This document shows positions 49,646-61,499 of a DNA stretch of 64,000 nucleotides, piece after piece. The stretch lies in the NCBI RefSeq assembly GCF_000204055.1, contig NW_006768783.1:578628-642627 (forward strand), given 5' to 3'. A program made the translations under genes and the position numbers. The notes under the pieces were generated by a model that did not search any database, was not told the origin of the DNA, and was given only the letters and a program-made list of their open reading frames with translations. The stretch comes from Melampsora larici-populina 98AG31. Taxonomy: Eukaryota > Basidiomycota > Pucciniomycetes > Pucciniales > Melampsoraceae. Position 1 is the first letter of the stretch, and every line of letters starts with the position of its first letter.

Positions 49646-51934
49646 GCAAGCTTGACTTCTGATGATTGGTTCCGTAATGTTTTAAAAAGCTCTCGTAATC
49701 CATATAATTTAAATTGTTTAACATGAAGTCAATTCTTCAAAGTTAACAATACTTTGGAACCCTCCTGTCGAGATAAATGTTGAACAAAACCTTTTGAAGT
49801 AAGTTACTAAATGGTTGCCCCAGAAATAAACCAGAGCTTTTTCTCTTTATTTTTTTGACTCTTTACTGTGAGCATTTTTCCATTGATCATGATTCATAAA
49901 TCTATTGGTGAAAAAGGTTTCATGCCAAGCAGATTGTTTGTCATCGGAGCTCAGCTTGACTTGAGCCCCAGAAAGGCACGCCCAACGTGTCTGCTGCATG
50001 GTTGATTACACAAAGAGCGCGCACGGATGCGCCCTTATGCTCAAGTCCTTTTCCTCCATAAACTTTCAATTCGAAAAACTGAACCATCACCACTCTCATT
50101 GGACTACGATTTCCTGTCTATTTCCGATCGCGACGCTCAACTTCCGAATTTAACGAGCTTGCTACTTTACCAACTAGAACCGGAACTTTTATCAATAAGG
50201 GCTCCTGGTCTGTCCACCAGATCATCCATGTGTCGGTCGCAACGATGAGCAAAGTGTCACCCATCAAGATTTCGGATCTAGAAAACTTGAAAAAAAACGA
50301 TACGAACTTTTCAAGTCTGGAACATTAAGATAAATTTTATCCAGATCTTACGCCTGCTGCGATAAATTCTCATGTTATCTTCATGAGACGAATGACGGAC
50401 GATGAAATCATGTCACCCGACCGGAATGTTTTGCGATACTCATTCACGATTCGTTAATACCTGATTCTCCGCGCATTGATACGAGCCTCGAGTATCGACT
50501 TGCTAGAGATGCTAGATACCAAAGTTACTTCGAACGAGGTGCAGAAGCCCTTAATTCCCGTGGACCTTCGAAATTCAAAAATCACAGCTTCAGATGCCAT
50601 GGATTTTTGATCGAACGCGATCCGAAAATAACTGCGCCAACCTTCTGTGCTCGTCAATCTTGTAGCTACAATTCGCGTTCAGCTTGTAGAAACGATCTCC
50701 CCAATCTTCGGCAGGAAGCCGATTTAGAACTGGCCACTATTCTTTTGATCTTCAGTGCCACTTGATCAAACATTGGCTCATATGTAAATTGAATGTACAA
50801 AAGATGGTGTAGCCGCACGAAGGTCAGAACTGGTTGAACCGTGACGCCAGGTCTTGGAAGGTTGAAAGAACAGGTTAGTGCTTATACACTTCATGTTTTG
50901 TCTCATTAGATTCAATTTCCAGTTTTATCTATATTGTTCAAGGATCAAAAATAAAGAACCCAGATGAACATCATGATCCAAACTTATATTGGATGAAAGC
51001 AAAGGCAAAAGTCGGCATTGATTCACTCGACTATCATATTTTATCTCTTGATCTCTTTGGATTTATAAAGAAAGTCATACCTCTCTCACAAAAAAAGTTT
51101 TTCGACATTTCTTATCATCCCTCTTATTTCTCTTCATTCCTCTTCTGCGATCAATTTTTATGTTCGATTTTCTGGGACACAAGAAACTCAACAACTTTTT
51201 TTAGTTTGTTTGCAAGGATCTTGTTTTCTTTGAAAATTTGAAAAGATTAAACAAGAAAATATTGACCAAAGAAAAAGGAAAAAGAGATAAAGAGAAAGAA
51301 ATGAAGAATTGCTATTTTTCGTTTACCTATGAGGGTATTGATTGATACAAAGATCCTAAAATAATTTTTATTCTTTTTTTCCATGTTTTTTCGATCGATT
51401 GATTTTTCTTTCTTTCAAAAAAGTGGAGAGAACAACCTTTGATTGAAATTGATTAAAATCATCATGAGGCTATGATTGAGAATACATTTCATTTTTTTTC
51501 CGAGTTTTACATATTTTGTTTCTTTGAGATTTGATAGCTGTTTAGTTTTTCTAAACTTTTTCTTACTAGAGATTTGATGGGTCATTGGATACTGATATTT
51601 GCTTGGAATTTCCTGTCAAATATACATCAGATCTAGAATGACGCGTGAAGACGGTGCATGTTGTAATGATGATGATTGATTTCAGAAACACAATGTCTTC
51701 TACTTGGATGTGGAACACTGATGAATGCAATAATGATTAGTCAAATTGAAAGATCGTTAACAGGTTACCAGAAAAACATTATGAATTTTAACAAGATTCA
51801 AAGAGGCAGGGTATCACAATCATAAGTCCAAGTCCTAATTCTGATCAAGAAGGAAGTTTTATCAAGAATAATTATTTTAAGAGTGAAAATAATCGAAGAC
51901 TATCCCAGTATGAAATCAAGCAAGCGATCATCAA
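49646..51934. other. 2.3-kb intergenic region, no gene recognised
   Basis: A more GC-balanced part at about 49.9-50.8 kb contains short frames without motifs. From 50.9 kb on it is strongly A/T-rich. No inverted repeats noticed. Confidence 0.45.
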
Positions 51935-53570
51935 TTAAGGTACAAGTGAGAAACCAATTACAATGAAATTGGCGAGAAATAAACTCAGGGTAATGGTATT
52001 TGAGAAAACTAAAGCTGCACCATCTGATTTTGCACTTGCGACTTGTCTATCAGTTGCTTCACCATTCGAAGAAGAAGTACTATTCAAAGTGTTGGAAGCA
52101 CTAGGAGAATTCGTGATACCTGTGTTATTTGTGAGTGGAACAGTTTGACCGCCATTGGGGGTAGGTGTGGATATAGCTGATGGTTTTGGTGTTGCGGGAG
52201 CCACAGGTAATTCGTTGAATAATGTAGCTGGATCGTAAGATTGACAATCTGTTATAGTAGGGATTAAAGGTTTATATGGAATATCACTAAGTCTAATGAA
52301 ATAAATCAGTTTATATATCATCAAATCTATTCAGTTTCATCAAGAACTCTACTCACTTAATTATTCCAGCAGATTCAGGTGGTTGAGGCCAAACTTTTTG
52401 TACTCCATTTTCTATGTAAACTCCTACTGGTAGTTGATTTTCACCTCTGCAGGCTTGAAAGGTACCTGCGATTGCCGTATAGTTTGCTGGCATATTATAT
52501 TCACAACCGACTCGATCATAGATATCTGAAGTTCGGGTTGAAAAGTTCAATTATCAATCTTTATGTTCAACCACTCATGATCTCATACGAATTCAAAAAA
52601 GTTCCTTACGTTCACATAATCTAGCTGCGTCAGGTCCGGCTGGATCACAAGCTTTGAAACAAAATATATTTGATCCAATAAAACTCGACCATTCGATCAC
52701 TTGTATCGGTTTACTACTCTGACCATTCTTTCCGAAAGCTGTTGAATAAACTAAACCTCCTAACGGATTTCCTCTGAGATCTGCACCATGTGGATCTAAT
52801 TCTCCTCCTGCATCATCCGGCTTAATATTCAATGCTGTTTGATCGATTTGTCCTACTATTTGAATATATCCTGGGGTTCTGGTTCTACACGAAGGAATTT
52901 GAAAAAGTAAGTATCGGTATCTTGAAACCCGCCATTCTTGTTATTGATAGAGAACTTACAATTGGATCCCTTGGATCGCACCGGCTGGAATCATACGGGC
53001 TCCATATTTCTTCTTGGTACAATAAGCCACCGTTTCACCTTCGATATCTCCTACAACTGAATTTGGAGCTTGAGCTCCCCATAAACAAAACCGTAAAATT
53101 GAAAAAATGCCAGCGAAGAAACATGATGGGTGAAGAAGAATGTTCGGCTTCTGACGTCAGTATTGAGCCACCTGAATGGAGTTCGGGAATTGAGTAAGAA
53201 GACTTATCATCGATGGAGTCTAACCAAGCTGTTTGGCATCTAGAGTCTGGAGTTTGAGTAGTAGCATTACAAATATTGTAACCTATAGATTCCAGTTAAG
53301 AAGAAGACGAGAGTGGATTCAGTTGACTTATTGCATGCGAGTAACAATAGTAATATTAAAACAAGATGACGACGTACCATATTGAGTCCCTCTCACTCCG
53401 CTTCCAGTATCAGCTTGGTAAGGAAGGTTAGGCCAAGGAAATCGTTTACCAGCTAAAGGAACATCACCACCAGTGTTTTGACTTTGGGTGGAGGAAAGAG
53501 ATAGAAGAAAGATTAGGTTGAAGATTGTAAAGATTTGAGACCCTTTAATAATAGCAGGTTGAGAGATCAT
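51935..53570 (-). CDS. macrofage-activating-glycoprotein-like secreted GPI protein
   Basis: Predicted cell-surface glycoprotein of a family widespread in basidiomycetes; molecular function unknown. Six exons join in frame to 400 residues: 53570-53378, 53282-53208, 53092-52960, 52884-52610, 52525-52357, 52292-51935. A signal peptide of about 30 residues (IFTIFNLIFLLSLSSTQSQ) starts the protein. Family blocks follow: RFPWPNLPYQADTG, YNICNATTQTPDSRCQTAWL, FCLWGAQAPNSVVGDIEGET, VAYCTKKKYGARMIP, DDAGGELDPHGADLRGNPLG, WSSFIGSNIFCFKACDP and DRVGCEYNMPANY. The tail is a Ser/Thr/Asn-rich stalk, then an omega-site-like region and a hydrophobic end (TLSLFLANFIVIGFSLVP), as in GPI precursors. Intron 2 (53093-53207) has AT-AC ends instead of GT-AG; all others are GT-AG. 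Confidence 0.85.
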
Positions 53571-54121
53571 CCTGTGGCACCGCAAGTGCTTCAATCAAAT
53601 GGAAAGAAGTTCACAACAATTATAAATGTTCTACAGTTTTATATCTGACAAAGCTCAATTCGAAAACTTCCTGGAGCAGGTAAATATCTGAAGAGAATTG
53701 TAAGGAAAAAGAAATGATTGGATGTAAAGAAATTCTTCGTTCCGAGGAAAGAATCACTTGATCTCATATTTATATCACCATCTTTCTTGTTTTTCAAACT
53801 TAAACTCCACCCTGCGGCTAACTTGCTAACATTGCGCTGGAAGCGTGTGAGAAGCAACGAGGGAGTTTGGTTGAGTGTAAGTTCCTCGCTGCCCTCGAAG
53901 CGTGCGAGACGCGTCGCCGTCGTTCAACTTTGTTGAGTTGATCGATTCCTGTAAGTACTCGCGTGATCGCTTCAAGGAACGCAATCAAAGTCGAATCAAG
54001 AGAAATATATACCTCGGTGAAGGTCCGTAATACAACTGATCTATTATTGGGATGAATTGAAATATGTAACACTTCAGAACACTTGCCTAGTGTGGATTTT
54101 GAAAAGTGCAAGGCTCATTGG
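53571..54121. other. promoter of the GPI-protein gene, no other gene recognised
   Basis: No supported coding frame. Two CTCGAAGCGTG-like repeats occur near 53.84 and 53.90 kb (GGAAGCGTGTGAGA, CGAAGCGTGCGAGA), which might be regulatory direct repeats; unproven. Confidence 0.35.
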
Positions 54122-54325
54122 TACAGCTGTTTCGAAAACAAAACTGGTTGTCGTTGTTTTTTTCTTTTTTTTTTTCATATCCGCGGTCAATTTATTTGAC
54201 CTGATTGGGCTAATTCTCCCAATCGGGAGCAAATATGTATCCAAATTCTATTCGCATGCACCTTGTCCAAGCCCCCATCTTGCCAGATCCACCTCACCAC
54301 ATCTCACGAAACAAAAACAACAAGA

Positions 54326-54583
54326 ATGCCTCGATACAGCGCCGACATCAAAGTGCAGGCGATTACTTTATTGTCCGAAGGTATGAGTCGAGCAGCCGTC
54401 AAACGCCATCTGCGATCTGCAGTACATGTGGACACCCTCACCCAATGGCAAAAACTATACGAATCAACTCTAGCCGTGGTTCGCAGTGCATCAGAATATG
54501 AGAAACGTGGTCGTCCCCTCGTATTCTCAGATCAAGAACGTGAATTCATGGCCGACTTGATCTCTGTGGATAGGAAGAAATAG
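54326..54583 (+). CDS. HTH-only fragment of a Tc1-like transposase
   Basis: 85 residues from the ATG at 54326. It begins MPRYSADIKVQAITLLSEGM, then SRAAVKRHL and VDTLTQWQKLY, a two-helix-turn-helix DNA-binding region typical of rust Tc1-like transposases. It goes on to RGRPLVFSDQEREFMADL, the start of the linker before the DDE domain, and stops a few codons later (VDRKK stop). No catalytic domain is present in the rest of the element. An in-frame upstream extension to 54263 is possible but unlike the family. Confidence 0.6.
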   Translation: MPRYSADIKVQAITLLSEGMSRAAVKRHLRSAVHVDTLTQWQKLYESTLAVVRSASEYEKRGRPLVFSDQEREFMADLISVDRKK

Positions 54584-54830
54584 AGGTTGATGGTTGTGAT
54601 GTTGGAAATGTGATTGGGCCAGTTTGGCTGAAACGTTGATAAGGAAAATGCCCCGGTGCATGTAGGATTGGTGCTTCTTGAGTCAAATCTTGAGCCGGGT
54701 GGAAGAAGCTTGAGGATGGACCGCTATAAGAACCACGAGACTGTTGAGCTGTGTTGAAATTAGTGGTTCTTTGATATGGGAGTGATTGATTGAAACTTTG
54801 AAAAGGCCGTGAATTCCGATCAGCAGGCAT
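54546..54830 (-). other. antisense open frame inside the TIR element
   Basis: 94 codons, Ser/Pro/Gln/Phe-rich (PSSSFFHPAQDLTQE), starting MPADRNSRPF and ending in the transposase fragment's 3' end on the other strand. No family recognised. It could be a captured exon of a host protein with a disordered tail, or chance. Confidence 0.2.
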
Positions 54831-55463
54831 GTTGAGGATGGCTCAATTGTGTTGTAGACAAACGTGGCGCTGGCTTCAAGCTTGCAATGTGATTCAACAG
54901 GGTCCAACAGGATTGAACCTCATGCCACGTAATCAGCTGTCATCAGCCTTTTGCGCGGTTTTTCTGCTAGATTCAAAACCGCGGATATGAAAAAAAAAAA
55001 AAAAAACGACAACCAGTTTTGTTTTCGAAACAGCTGTATCATCGTCGGGTTCGATTTGTTTTCAGCTCTTTCTTTCGCTGCTTGGTCCGCTTTCTCGTTC
55101 AATGCTATTCCTTCATGCCCTGGCGTCCAGTAAAGAATGATTTTGTATTCTGGGTAATTATTTGATAAGCCTTACGCAGTTATCTTGCGAGATATGATAA
55201 CAACAGCATTCACAAATTAAACCTTCGTGAATGGATTAAATTGAATCTTGGATCATAAGACTCTGAAACCGTACCAAACCAACTAACCATTCCTGAATCC
55301 TCACAAACACATATTTGATACAAGTATACCAAGCCAATTCTCAAAATTATTCAAAACACACAGACACACGCAGACGATTTTTCCTTCCTTCTCAAAAACA
55401 ACAACTATATCCTACAACAACAATAGCTATGAAAAAATTATTACGTTTTTTTTTCTTGGTTCT

Positions 55464-58276
55464 TTACCTTCCTAATTTCCCACTTAATGATCTTTCAGGT
55501 CTACCAAACACTTTTAATTGTCCACTTCTAGAAACAGTCACTAATCTATCTCTCATAAACTTGATCTCACTCAAAGGATCCACACTCATTTCCTTTACCT
55601 AAAACAAAACCCCAGGCATGAGTCCCAATATATATAAATTGAAAGGGAGAAAACACTTACCATAACAGGTTGTAAAATTGACACTTCGTTCCTACCAGGA
55701 GATAAATGAAACATTCCAATGTCTTCATCTTGATTCGATTTACTACCTAATTCGTGATTTGAATTCAAATCGATTTGACCGATTCTTTTACGTTGTAGTG
55801 AAAGTGAAACAGTTGAAGTCATCGATTGTCTTCTACTGTTACTCGAATGTAGTTGTAATAATCTAGGTCTAGATAATGATGCACTTGATAAATCCCACTT
55901 GTGTGGAGAAAAAACAACAACAAATAAACTTTAATTAGTGTCTATATTTCAACTCAAAGGTATAAGGAAATCAAAAAGAAGACTAACAAAGATTAATTTA
56001 CAATCATCTGAAACTGATGCAAATCTAGTCAATCGATCATCACTCATCCATGGATCATAAGCGATTCCAGTAACAAAAGATGCATGGCCTTGACATCTGG
56101 CTACAATCCTTTGATCTAATGGAGAATAAACCGTCACTAAATCATCTTGTCCTCCTGTCTAGGTTTTGGGGGCGTCGAATCCAAGTTTAAGTTTTTTTTT
56201 TTCAAAATTGATTCAGAAAGATCAGATCGAGAATCTAGAGTAAAGAGCAATGTAATTAAATAGACAGAATTTTGCTTACGAAGATTAATCGCCCATCTGA
56301 TGACCAACAAACGCACAAGAGTGCTCCAAAGTAACTTACATACGTATCCAACAACCTTTTTTTACATAGACGAGGTTCGATCATCGAAGAGTCACCCATC
56401 AGCCTTAAATCAAGATCTTAAGTGAGAGCATTTCAAATAATAAGAATGTCTGAATCTATGCCGGAGAAGTGTTATGCAATTTCAAAATTGGAACAAAACA
56501 GAAAGGATACAAGAAATGTTTGTGCAAGAAGAACAAGTAGGTATAAAGAGTGGTTCACAGAGGGATAGGCAAAGATCTTGTCACATACCTCTCAGCATTG
56601 ACATCAATGATCCTTAAACATCCGTCTTCACTTACTGCCGCACAAAGCCGAGAGTCAGGCGAGAAAGAAAGATCTAAGAAGATAAACCCGATTTTCTATG
56701 ATGTGGTAAGAACATTGATCTAAAGACTCTTTCCCCCTGAAAAGAGGTACAGTTGAAGAGAGCGAAGGAAATTGAAATAACCTCTTATTGCCTTCCGTGA
56801 TAATCGCCAATGTGAGATCGGATTCAACTTGTTACGTTTCTCAATTCCAATATTGTTCGGTAACTTACTAACTACCATCGGTTCTGCCCTACTATCAATT
56901 GGTAAAGTTGATTTCTCTAACCTAGGCCAAGGTTCGATCACAAACCCACTGAAGTCTTCTCGATCTTTATCCCAGCTAATCACTGTACCATCCTCATGAC
57001 TTGAAACAAAGCTACTAGAAAAATAATTAGACCCTCTAGTTAACCAAACCACTTTACTCACACTTGAACTTGATACACATCCACCTTTATTCAAACGAGT
57101 ATATCTTGCACAAAACGGATCAAAGTAAATTAAATCACCACTAGCAAATCCAATGATCACATCAAGTGTTCCAGCTGAAGCAGTTGATTGATTGATTGCA
57201 ACACAAGTTGGAAAACTTTGAAATGCTAATTTAGCTAACTCAATCGGTCTACCGGCTACAAGGTGAGTCCAAATTAAAGTTTTATTCCATGTATAAAATG
57301 CGAATGTACGTTCTTCGGATTCTGGGTTATCTGTATTGGAAGATCCATAGAGTGCTTTGAGGACGGATTGAGAGAGTGGAAGTCCTTCGGAAGATTTGAT
57401 AAAAGTCGAATTAGAGCCTTTGAATGCAGCTCGAGGTCTGGGTGAGATTTGAACTAGACTATTAGGACTGAGTGGGCTTGAGGAGTGGGTACCGGTCGGA
57501 TTACTTGAGAGTGAGGAAAGTGTTGAACCAAAGTTGATCGCTCTTGTCTTAGCACTCATTGGAGACAATGTACTACGACTAGGTGGGGCCGTATGAGTTT
57601 CTACAATTCCGCCGAGCTGATTTGTAGGCATATGCGTGCTTGGGGGATTCAGGTTACCAACCGAGCTTTGTAGGGATGACGGATCATCTGAAGAGTGGAT
57701 TGAATCTGCTTGATCGATTAGAGTAGGTTCAGAAATCGTAGGTTCGACTGAAGCAGGGTCCCTTGATCGACCATATTTCGTTCCACTGAGAAAAGCAGGA
57801 TGTAAGAAAAGATTAGGTGCTTGTGAAGACGAAAACTTGATGACGATAGTATCAATTGCAGATGGATATGCTGGTGGTGCAACTGAAGGATTGATACCAT
57901 CAGCATTGGCAGGTACACCTGGAATAGCAGGAATGTAAACGGGAGGTATGACCGGAGTTGATCCAGATAAAGTAGAAGCTGAAGCTCCATTCACATTCGT
58001 AGAAGGATTTGTGCCAGGGTTTTGATTGTTATTGAGATTTCCAGATGTGCTGGTAGAAGCCGGAAGTGCGTTGGCAGTTGCATTGAGTCCTAAATTGATG
58101 ATATTATTTGAAGAACCAGATGGTAAGATTGAATTTATATTAGAGTCAGTCAAAGCCCTTTGGACGTTAAGCTCTACTAAGACTGAATAAGGTCCTTCTG
58201 GAGCCAAGAAGGCAGCTGGCATCGCTAGATTGTTTCGATTGGGCTCAGCATTGGCCATTGAAGCGGTGGAAATCAT
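55464..58276 (-). CDS. creC: CreC / WDR20-type WD-repeat protein (catabolite-repression deubiquitinase partner)
   Basis: In Aspergillus, CreC binds the deubiquitinase CreB and stabilises it in carbon catabolite repression; the animal relatives are WDR20 proteins. Six exons join in frame to 748 residues: 58276-56782, 56673-56589, 56403-56280, 56158-55988, 55897-55661, 55598-55464. The N-terminal half is Ser/Asn/Pro-rich and disordered. From about residue 340 come family blocks: [40 protein letters not shown] and [19 protein letters not shown]. Then come [90 protein letters not shown] and a final [12 protein letters not shown]. Five or more WD units and the DDCK-W-DL ending fit CreC well. The start at 58276 or the Met six codons on is uncertain. 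Confidence 0.88.
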
Positions 58277-59421
58277 TTGATGTAGATTTCAAAGATATTC
58301 AACACATTCGAATCAGACTTGAAGGAGATATGTTCCAAGTTGTAGATTTGTTGTGGTGAGTTATTGAGTCGTTGGATGATGGTAAATAGGAAACTCATGA
58401 ATTGATCAAGTTGAAGAATTGGAGAAGGTCTGCTGAGGTAACCTGGGAATTTATTCGGCAAATATCACAATTCCCCTGGCCCCGACTATAAAACACCCCA
58501 GGGCCCACGAAGCCAATCTCATAAAACCCGACGTCATGATGACGCAGGGCCTGCAAAAAGTTTGCATTGTGACTTCAACTTCACAAGACTCAGAGGCTTG
58601 AAAAAAATTATTGACAGCTTTGAAGAGTGTGATAAAAATTAAACTTTAAGATGGATTGCACTTGATCATAATGGGAAGCTGCACACATAGGTATATTCTT
58701 CCAGCTTTACTTGCAAACTACAAATAAGCTCAGATACCCTGATTTCCAACTCCGTCCCTTTTGCTTCATTGGAAAGAATTTGAGTAAAAAGAAAGGGAAG
58801 GGTGAGTTTCTTTGTAGCTTGGTTCATAAATGAGAAAATGAACTCCCTTGGGCGCATTTGACAAACTGGCTTAAAGATTTCTGCTAGTTGATCATCATTA
58901 GTTTATGTACAAATATGAACATCTCTACCATTGAAGGGACTTGAGATTTCTACCATATTAACAAAAATGTCGCACCATTTTGGTTGTTAATCTGTATGGC
59001 ATGATGGAAAGAGGATAGCGTATAATATTTACTTTGTGTTTGAATATCATAGCCTTAGGAGTGCAACTCAAACAAAAAGGCTAAACATAACTGATGTACT
59101 ATCATACATCATATAGAGCTTTTAATATCTATCTTCCTTGCCTATTTGCAAAAAGGAAAGCTTCTAATATATGCAAGTCTATTGAAAATGATGAAGCAAT
59201 ATGAAGATTGGCTGGAGAAGAACTCCACAAAGGTCATCTTTATCATATTTAAGTATAGTTGGACATCAGAGGGAGACCAAGTTCCGACATCTAAAAGTCA
59301 AATTCAAAGCACAAAAATTTGTAATCAGTATTGAAAATGTAGGGTTTGAAAAACATCATGTAAGCCAGAGCCACCAACCTTACATTGTAAGATTTCCACA
59401 CCATCAAAACCCCTCGTGATA
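58277..59421. other. intergenic, no gene recognised
   Basis: CreC promoter and A/T-rich sequence. Small frames at 58666-58857 (minus) and 59146-59419 (plus) lack any motif. Confidence 0.45.
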
Positions 59422-60027
59422 TTAAAATCTACTTGACGTCTCGCTATTCGATAGCCAACTCAAAATTCTTGATGTCAAGCTACAATTTTCTTGCTCGTAC
59501 GCAATAATGTCTTGCTCGTATGGCATAGCGGGGGGAGAAGATGGAACCCTATATTGATGCTCCTCCTTATGAAAACAGGTGTCTGGATAATCAGTCTGGT
59601 ATTGATGTTGCTCCTTATTGATTGAGCTGTCTAGATGATTGATCTCTGTAGGTTGAACCACACCAGTAGATGAGTTTGGGGCATGTGGATAGCCATGTTG
59701 AGAGCCAGTACTGAAGATCAGATGCTGCTTGTTTTTGGCGATGCGAGGGCCTCTTTTGCGTTGTTGATTCCAATTTGGTTTCTTCTGGTTCTGATTGGCA
59801 CTGGACAACCTTCCACAAACTCCAGTCTCTGTGTGCTGCTGACGGCGGGAGCTTCGAGCGACTCGCTTTCTCGGAGGAGAAACCTGTGTCCAATGGTCCC
59901 ATCCTATCACTCTCTTGCTGTCTTTGGTTGATAAAGGTACGTCTACGCTGTCCGAAAAGCCATTGCAATCATCATGAATCCTCATGATGAGCGGATCAAA
60001 TGGTAAAGGGTGATGTGGATGAGGCAA
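59422..60027 (-). CDS. orphan protein with basic centre, 201 residues
   Basis: No family recognised. The frame is open from an ATG at 60027. Around residues 52-90 there is a cluster of Arg/Lys (PPRKRVARSSRRQQ, NQQRKRGPRIAKNKQ) that could be a nuclear-localisation or nucleic-acid-binding patch. Two similar segments, INKEQHQYQTDYPD and HKEEHQYRVPSSP, form an internal repeat. His-rich start (MPHPHHPLPFDP). It may be one exon of a longer gene. No signal peptide. Confidence 0.35.
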   Translation of the reverse strand: MPHPHHPLPFDPLIMRIHDDCNGFSDSVDVPLSTKDSKRVIGWDHWTQVSPPRKRVARSSRRQQHTETGVCGRLSSANQNQKKPNWNQQRKRGPRIAKNKQHLIFSTGSQHGYPHAPNSSTGVVQPTEINHLDSSINKEQHQYQTDYPDTCFHKEEHQYRVPSSPPAMPYEQDIIAYEQENCSLTSRILSWLSNSETSSRF

Positions 60028-60701
60028 AAGATCAGACGACCAACCCCAGAACTCAGTCTGATAGCTTTTGAATTGGATTTCGGCCGATCAAAGACTAAAG
60101 CCGTCATATCCCGCGATCATGATTCCTTGCTCCATCATGCCGTACTTCTGTAGTCGAATGAGACATTTTATGACATTCAATCTTTAAAAAAAAACTATAA
60201 CTGAAGGAATTTTTCAAGGGTCAAGGGGAAAAAGAGAAACTTAATCAGAGATTTACTCACTCTGCGACTTTTCCTGACTTCAAGTCACGTCAGAATTAGT
60301 GCTTCAAGGCTATTTAAATCGGCACGGGAACGTATCTTACTTAAAATCCGGTATTCCGCAGGTGCGTACTGAGGGTGAATCGAGATTGCGATTGGATTTT
60401 TTGGTGTTATGAACTCGTCACAGATACCCGGAAGGAAAGTATCTATAATTGATGTTAAATATGTCACACAGAGGTATGTACCGAGTTGTATTCGGAAAAG
60501 ATAGGAAACAATGAATCAACGGCTCACGTTACTTGAGAAAAGTTGACTGCGACCGAATTTTTGATCGTCTCCACCATCTAATGGATCGAAAACGAAGCAT
60601 CAGATCAGTGACAAAATCGTTAACAAGCAATATTGAACTTACATCGCTACAGGAAAGATAAGAGAGCTCTCGACGGAGAAAGAGGGACTGATAGGTTGAG
60701 C

Positions 60702-61272
60702 CTAGATTTTTTGACGTGACGGTGAAACCAGCAAAATTCTCGGCATGTTTTGCATTGCCCGTGTTGAGGGCTCACCGCTTCTCATAATCAGACATATGTT
60801 GTAGCTTTGATTCTTTCTAGAGACTTTGTCAAACTCGAAGCAACATAGTTTCCAAAGACAAATCATTTCCTGAGAAATATATGGATAATTGGCACTAAGC
60901 CAATGTTCAAAGTACATGTTGAATGAGAGATGTTGAATGAGAGAATCCAAAAGTTTCATCAGTTTTATTGACCCACAGTTGGAGTTTGAGCTGAGGATTT
61001 TCCAAAGATTTCTTGAATTCAAAGTGAGCTAACGCTATAAACGTCGAGGATGATTGAAGGTTGAAAAACCAAAGCCACTTTTCTTCCTTGGGATATAAAT
61101 AAGCAACATATATATTTTGACTAGTTAGCCCAAGCATTGAGGTGCATTCTGACAAAGTGATCGTTTTTTGGTTATGTTTTGGGACGTTGGATATGCGGAT
61201 TTGTGTTAAACATAGATGCAACATAAAATGCAAACAAAACGACAACAACGCAGTTCGGATAAAAAGAAGCAA
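60702..61272 (-). CDS. small predicted secreted protein, orphan
   Basis: Two exons (61272-60916, 60869-60702; 46-nt GT-AG intron of phase 0) give 174 residues. The N-terminus MLLFIRTALLSFCLHFMLHL then CLTQ is a good signal peptide. The predicted mature protein has five or so Cys (one in SECTSML, two adjacent in WKLCCFEF, others in ICL and YNICLIM), and no recognised domain. The short intron is near the lower limit seen here, and an adjacent 14-nt duplicated segment (CTCATTCAACAT twice) makes the frame around it ambiguous. Small, Cys-containing and secreted: an effector candidate in a plant-pathogenic rust by inference. Confidence 0.4.
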
Positions 61273-61452
61273 GTTGTCTGATTATGCTTTAAATCGGTTT
61301 CGGTCCTAGCTTGTTATTGTTGACCACTCATCGACGAATCAAATAAACGCTCAATGCTTAGTACTATGTATCTATTGCTGGAGTCTAAGGATAATCGAAA
61401 TGGATTTGAACTTCAAGAAGACGGTGATTGGCAGCACAAGTAAGCTTAACAT

Positions 61453-61499
61453 AAGCCCCTCTTCCGACGCGGCCACGTCCGCTCTCGAAGAGGGGCTTA
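61453..61499. repeat. long perfect hairpin
   Basis: TAAGCCCCTCTTC (from 61453) and GAAGAGGGGCTTA (to 61499) are exact inverses, separated by a GC-rich loop of about 21 nt (CGACGCGGCCACG...). It could be a tiny fold-back element or a terminal structure of the adjacent minus-strand frame. Confidence 0.6.

Larger units (their letters stand above)
54122..55038. mobile_element. Tc1/mariner-like non-autonomous TIR element
   Basis: Ends are TA-CAGCTGTTTCGAAAAC... and ...GTTTTCGAAACAGCTG-TA, again a TA duplication. The inverted repeat is about 65 bp, containing ACTGGTTGTCG, a T-run and CATATCCGCGG. The internal 780 bp hold the start of a Tc1-like transposase gene (54326-54583) followed by unrelated sequence with an antisense frame. 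It is therefore a deletion or recombination derivative that keeps its ends. Confidence 0.75.

Noticed and set aside
53100..53210. Frameshift in the GPI-protein gene
   Set aside because: An AT-AC intron restores frame and the family sequence without assuming an error; kept as a finding instead.
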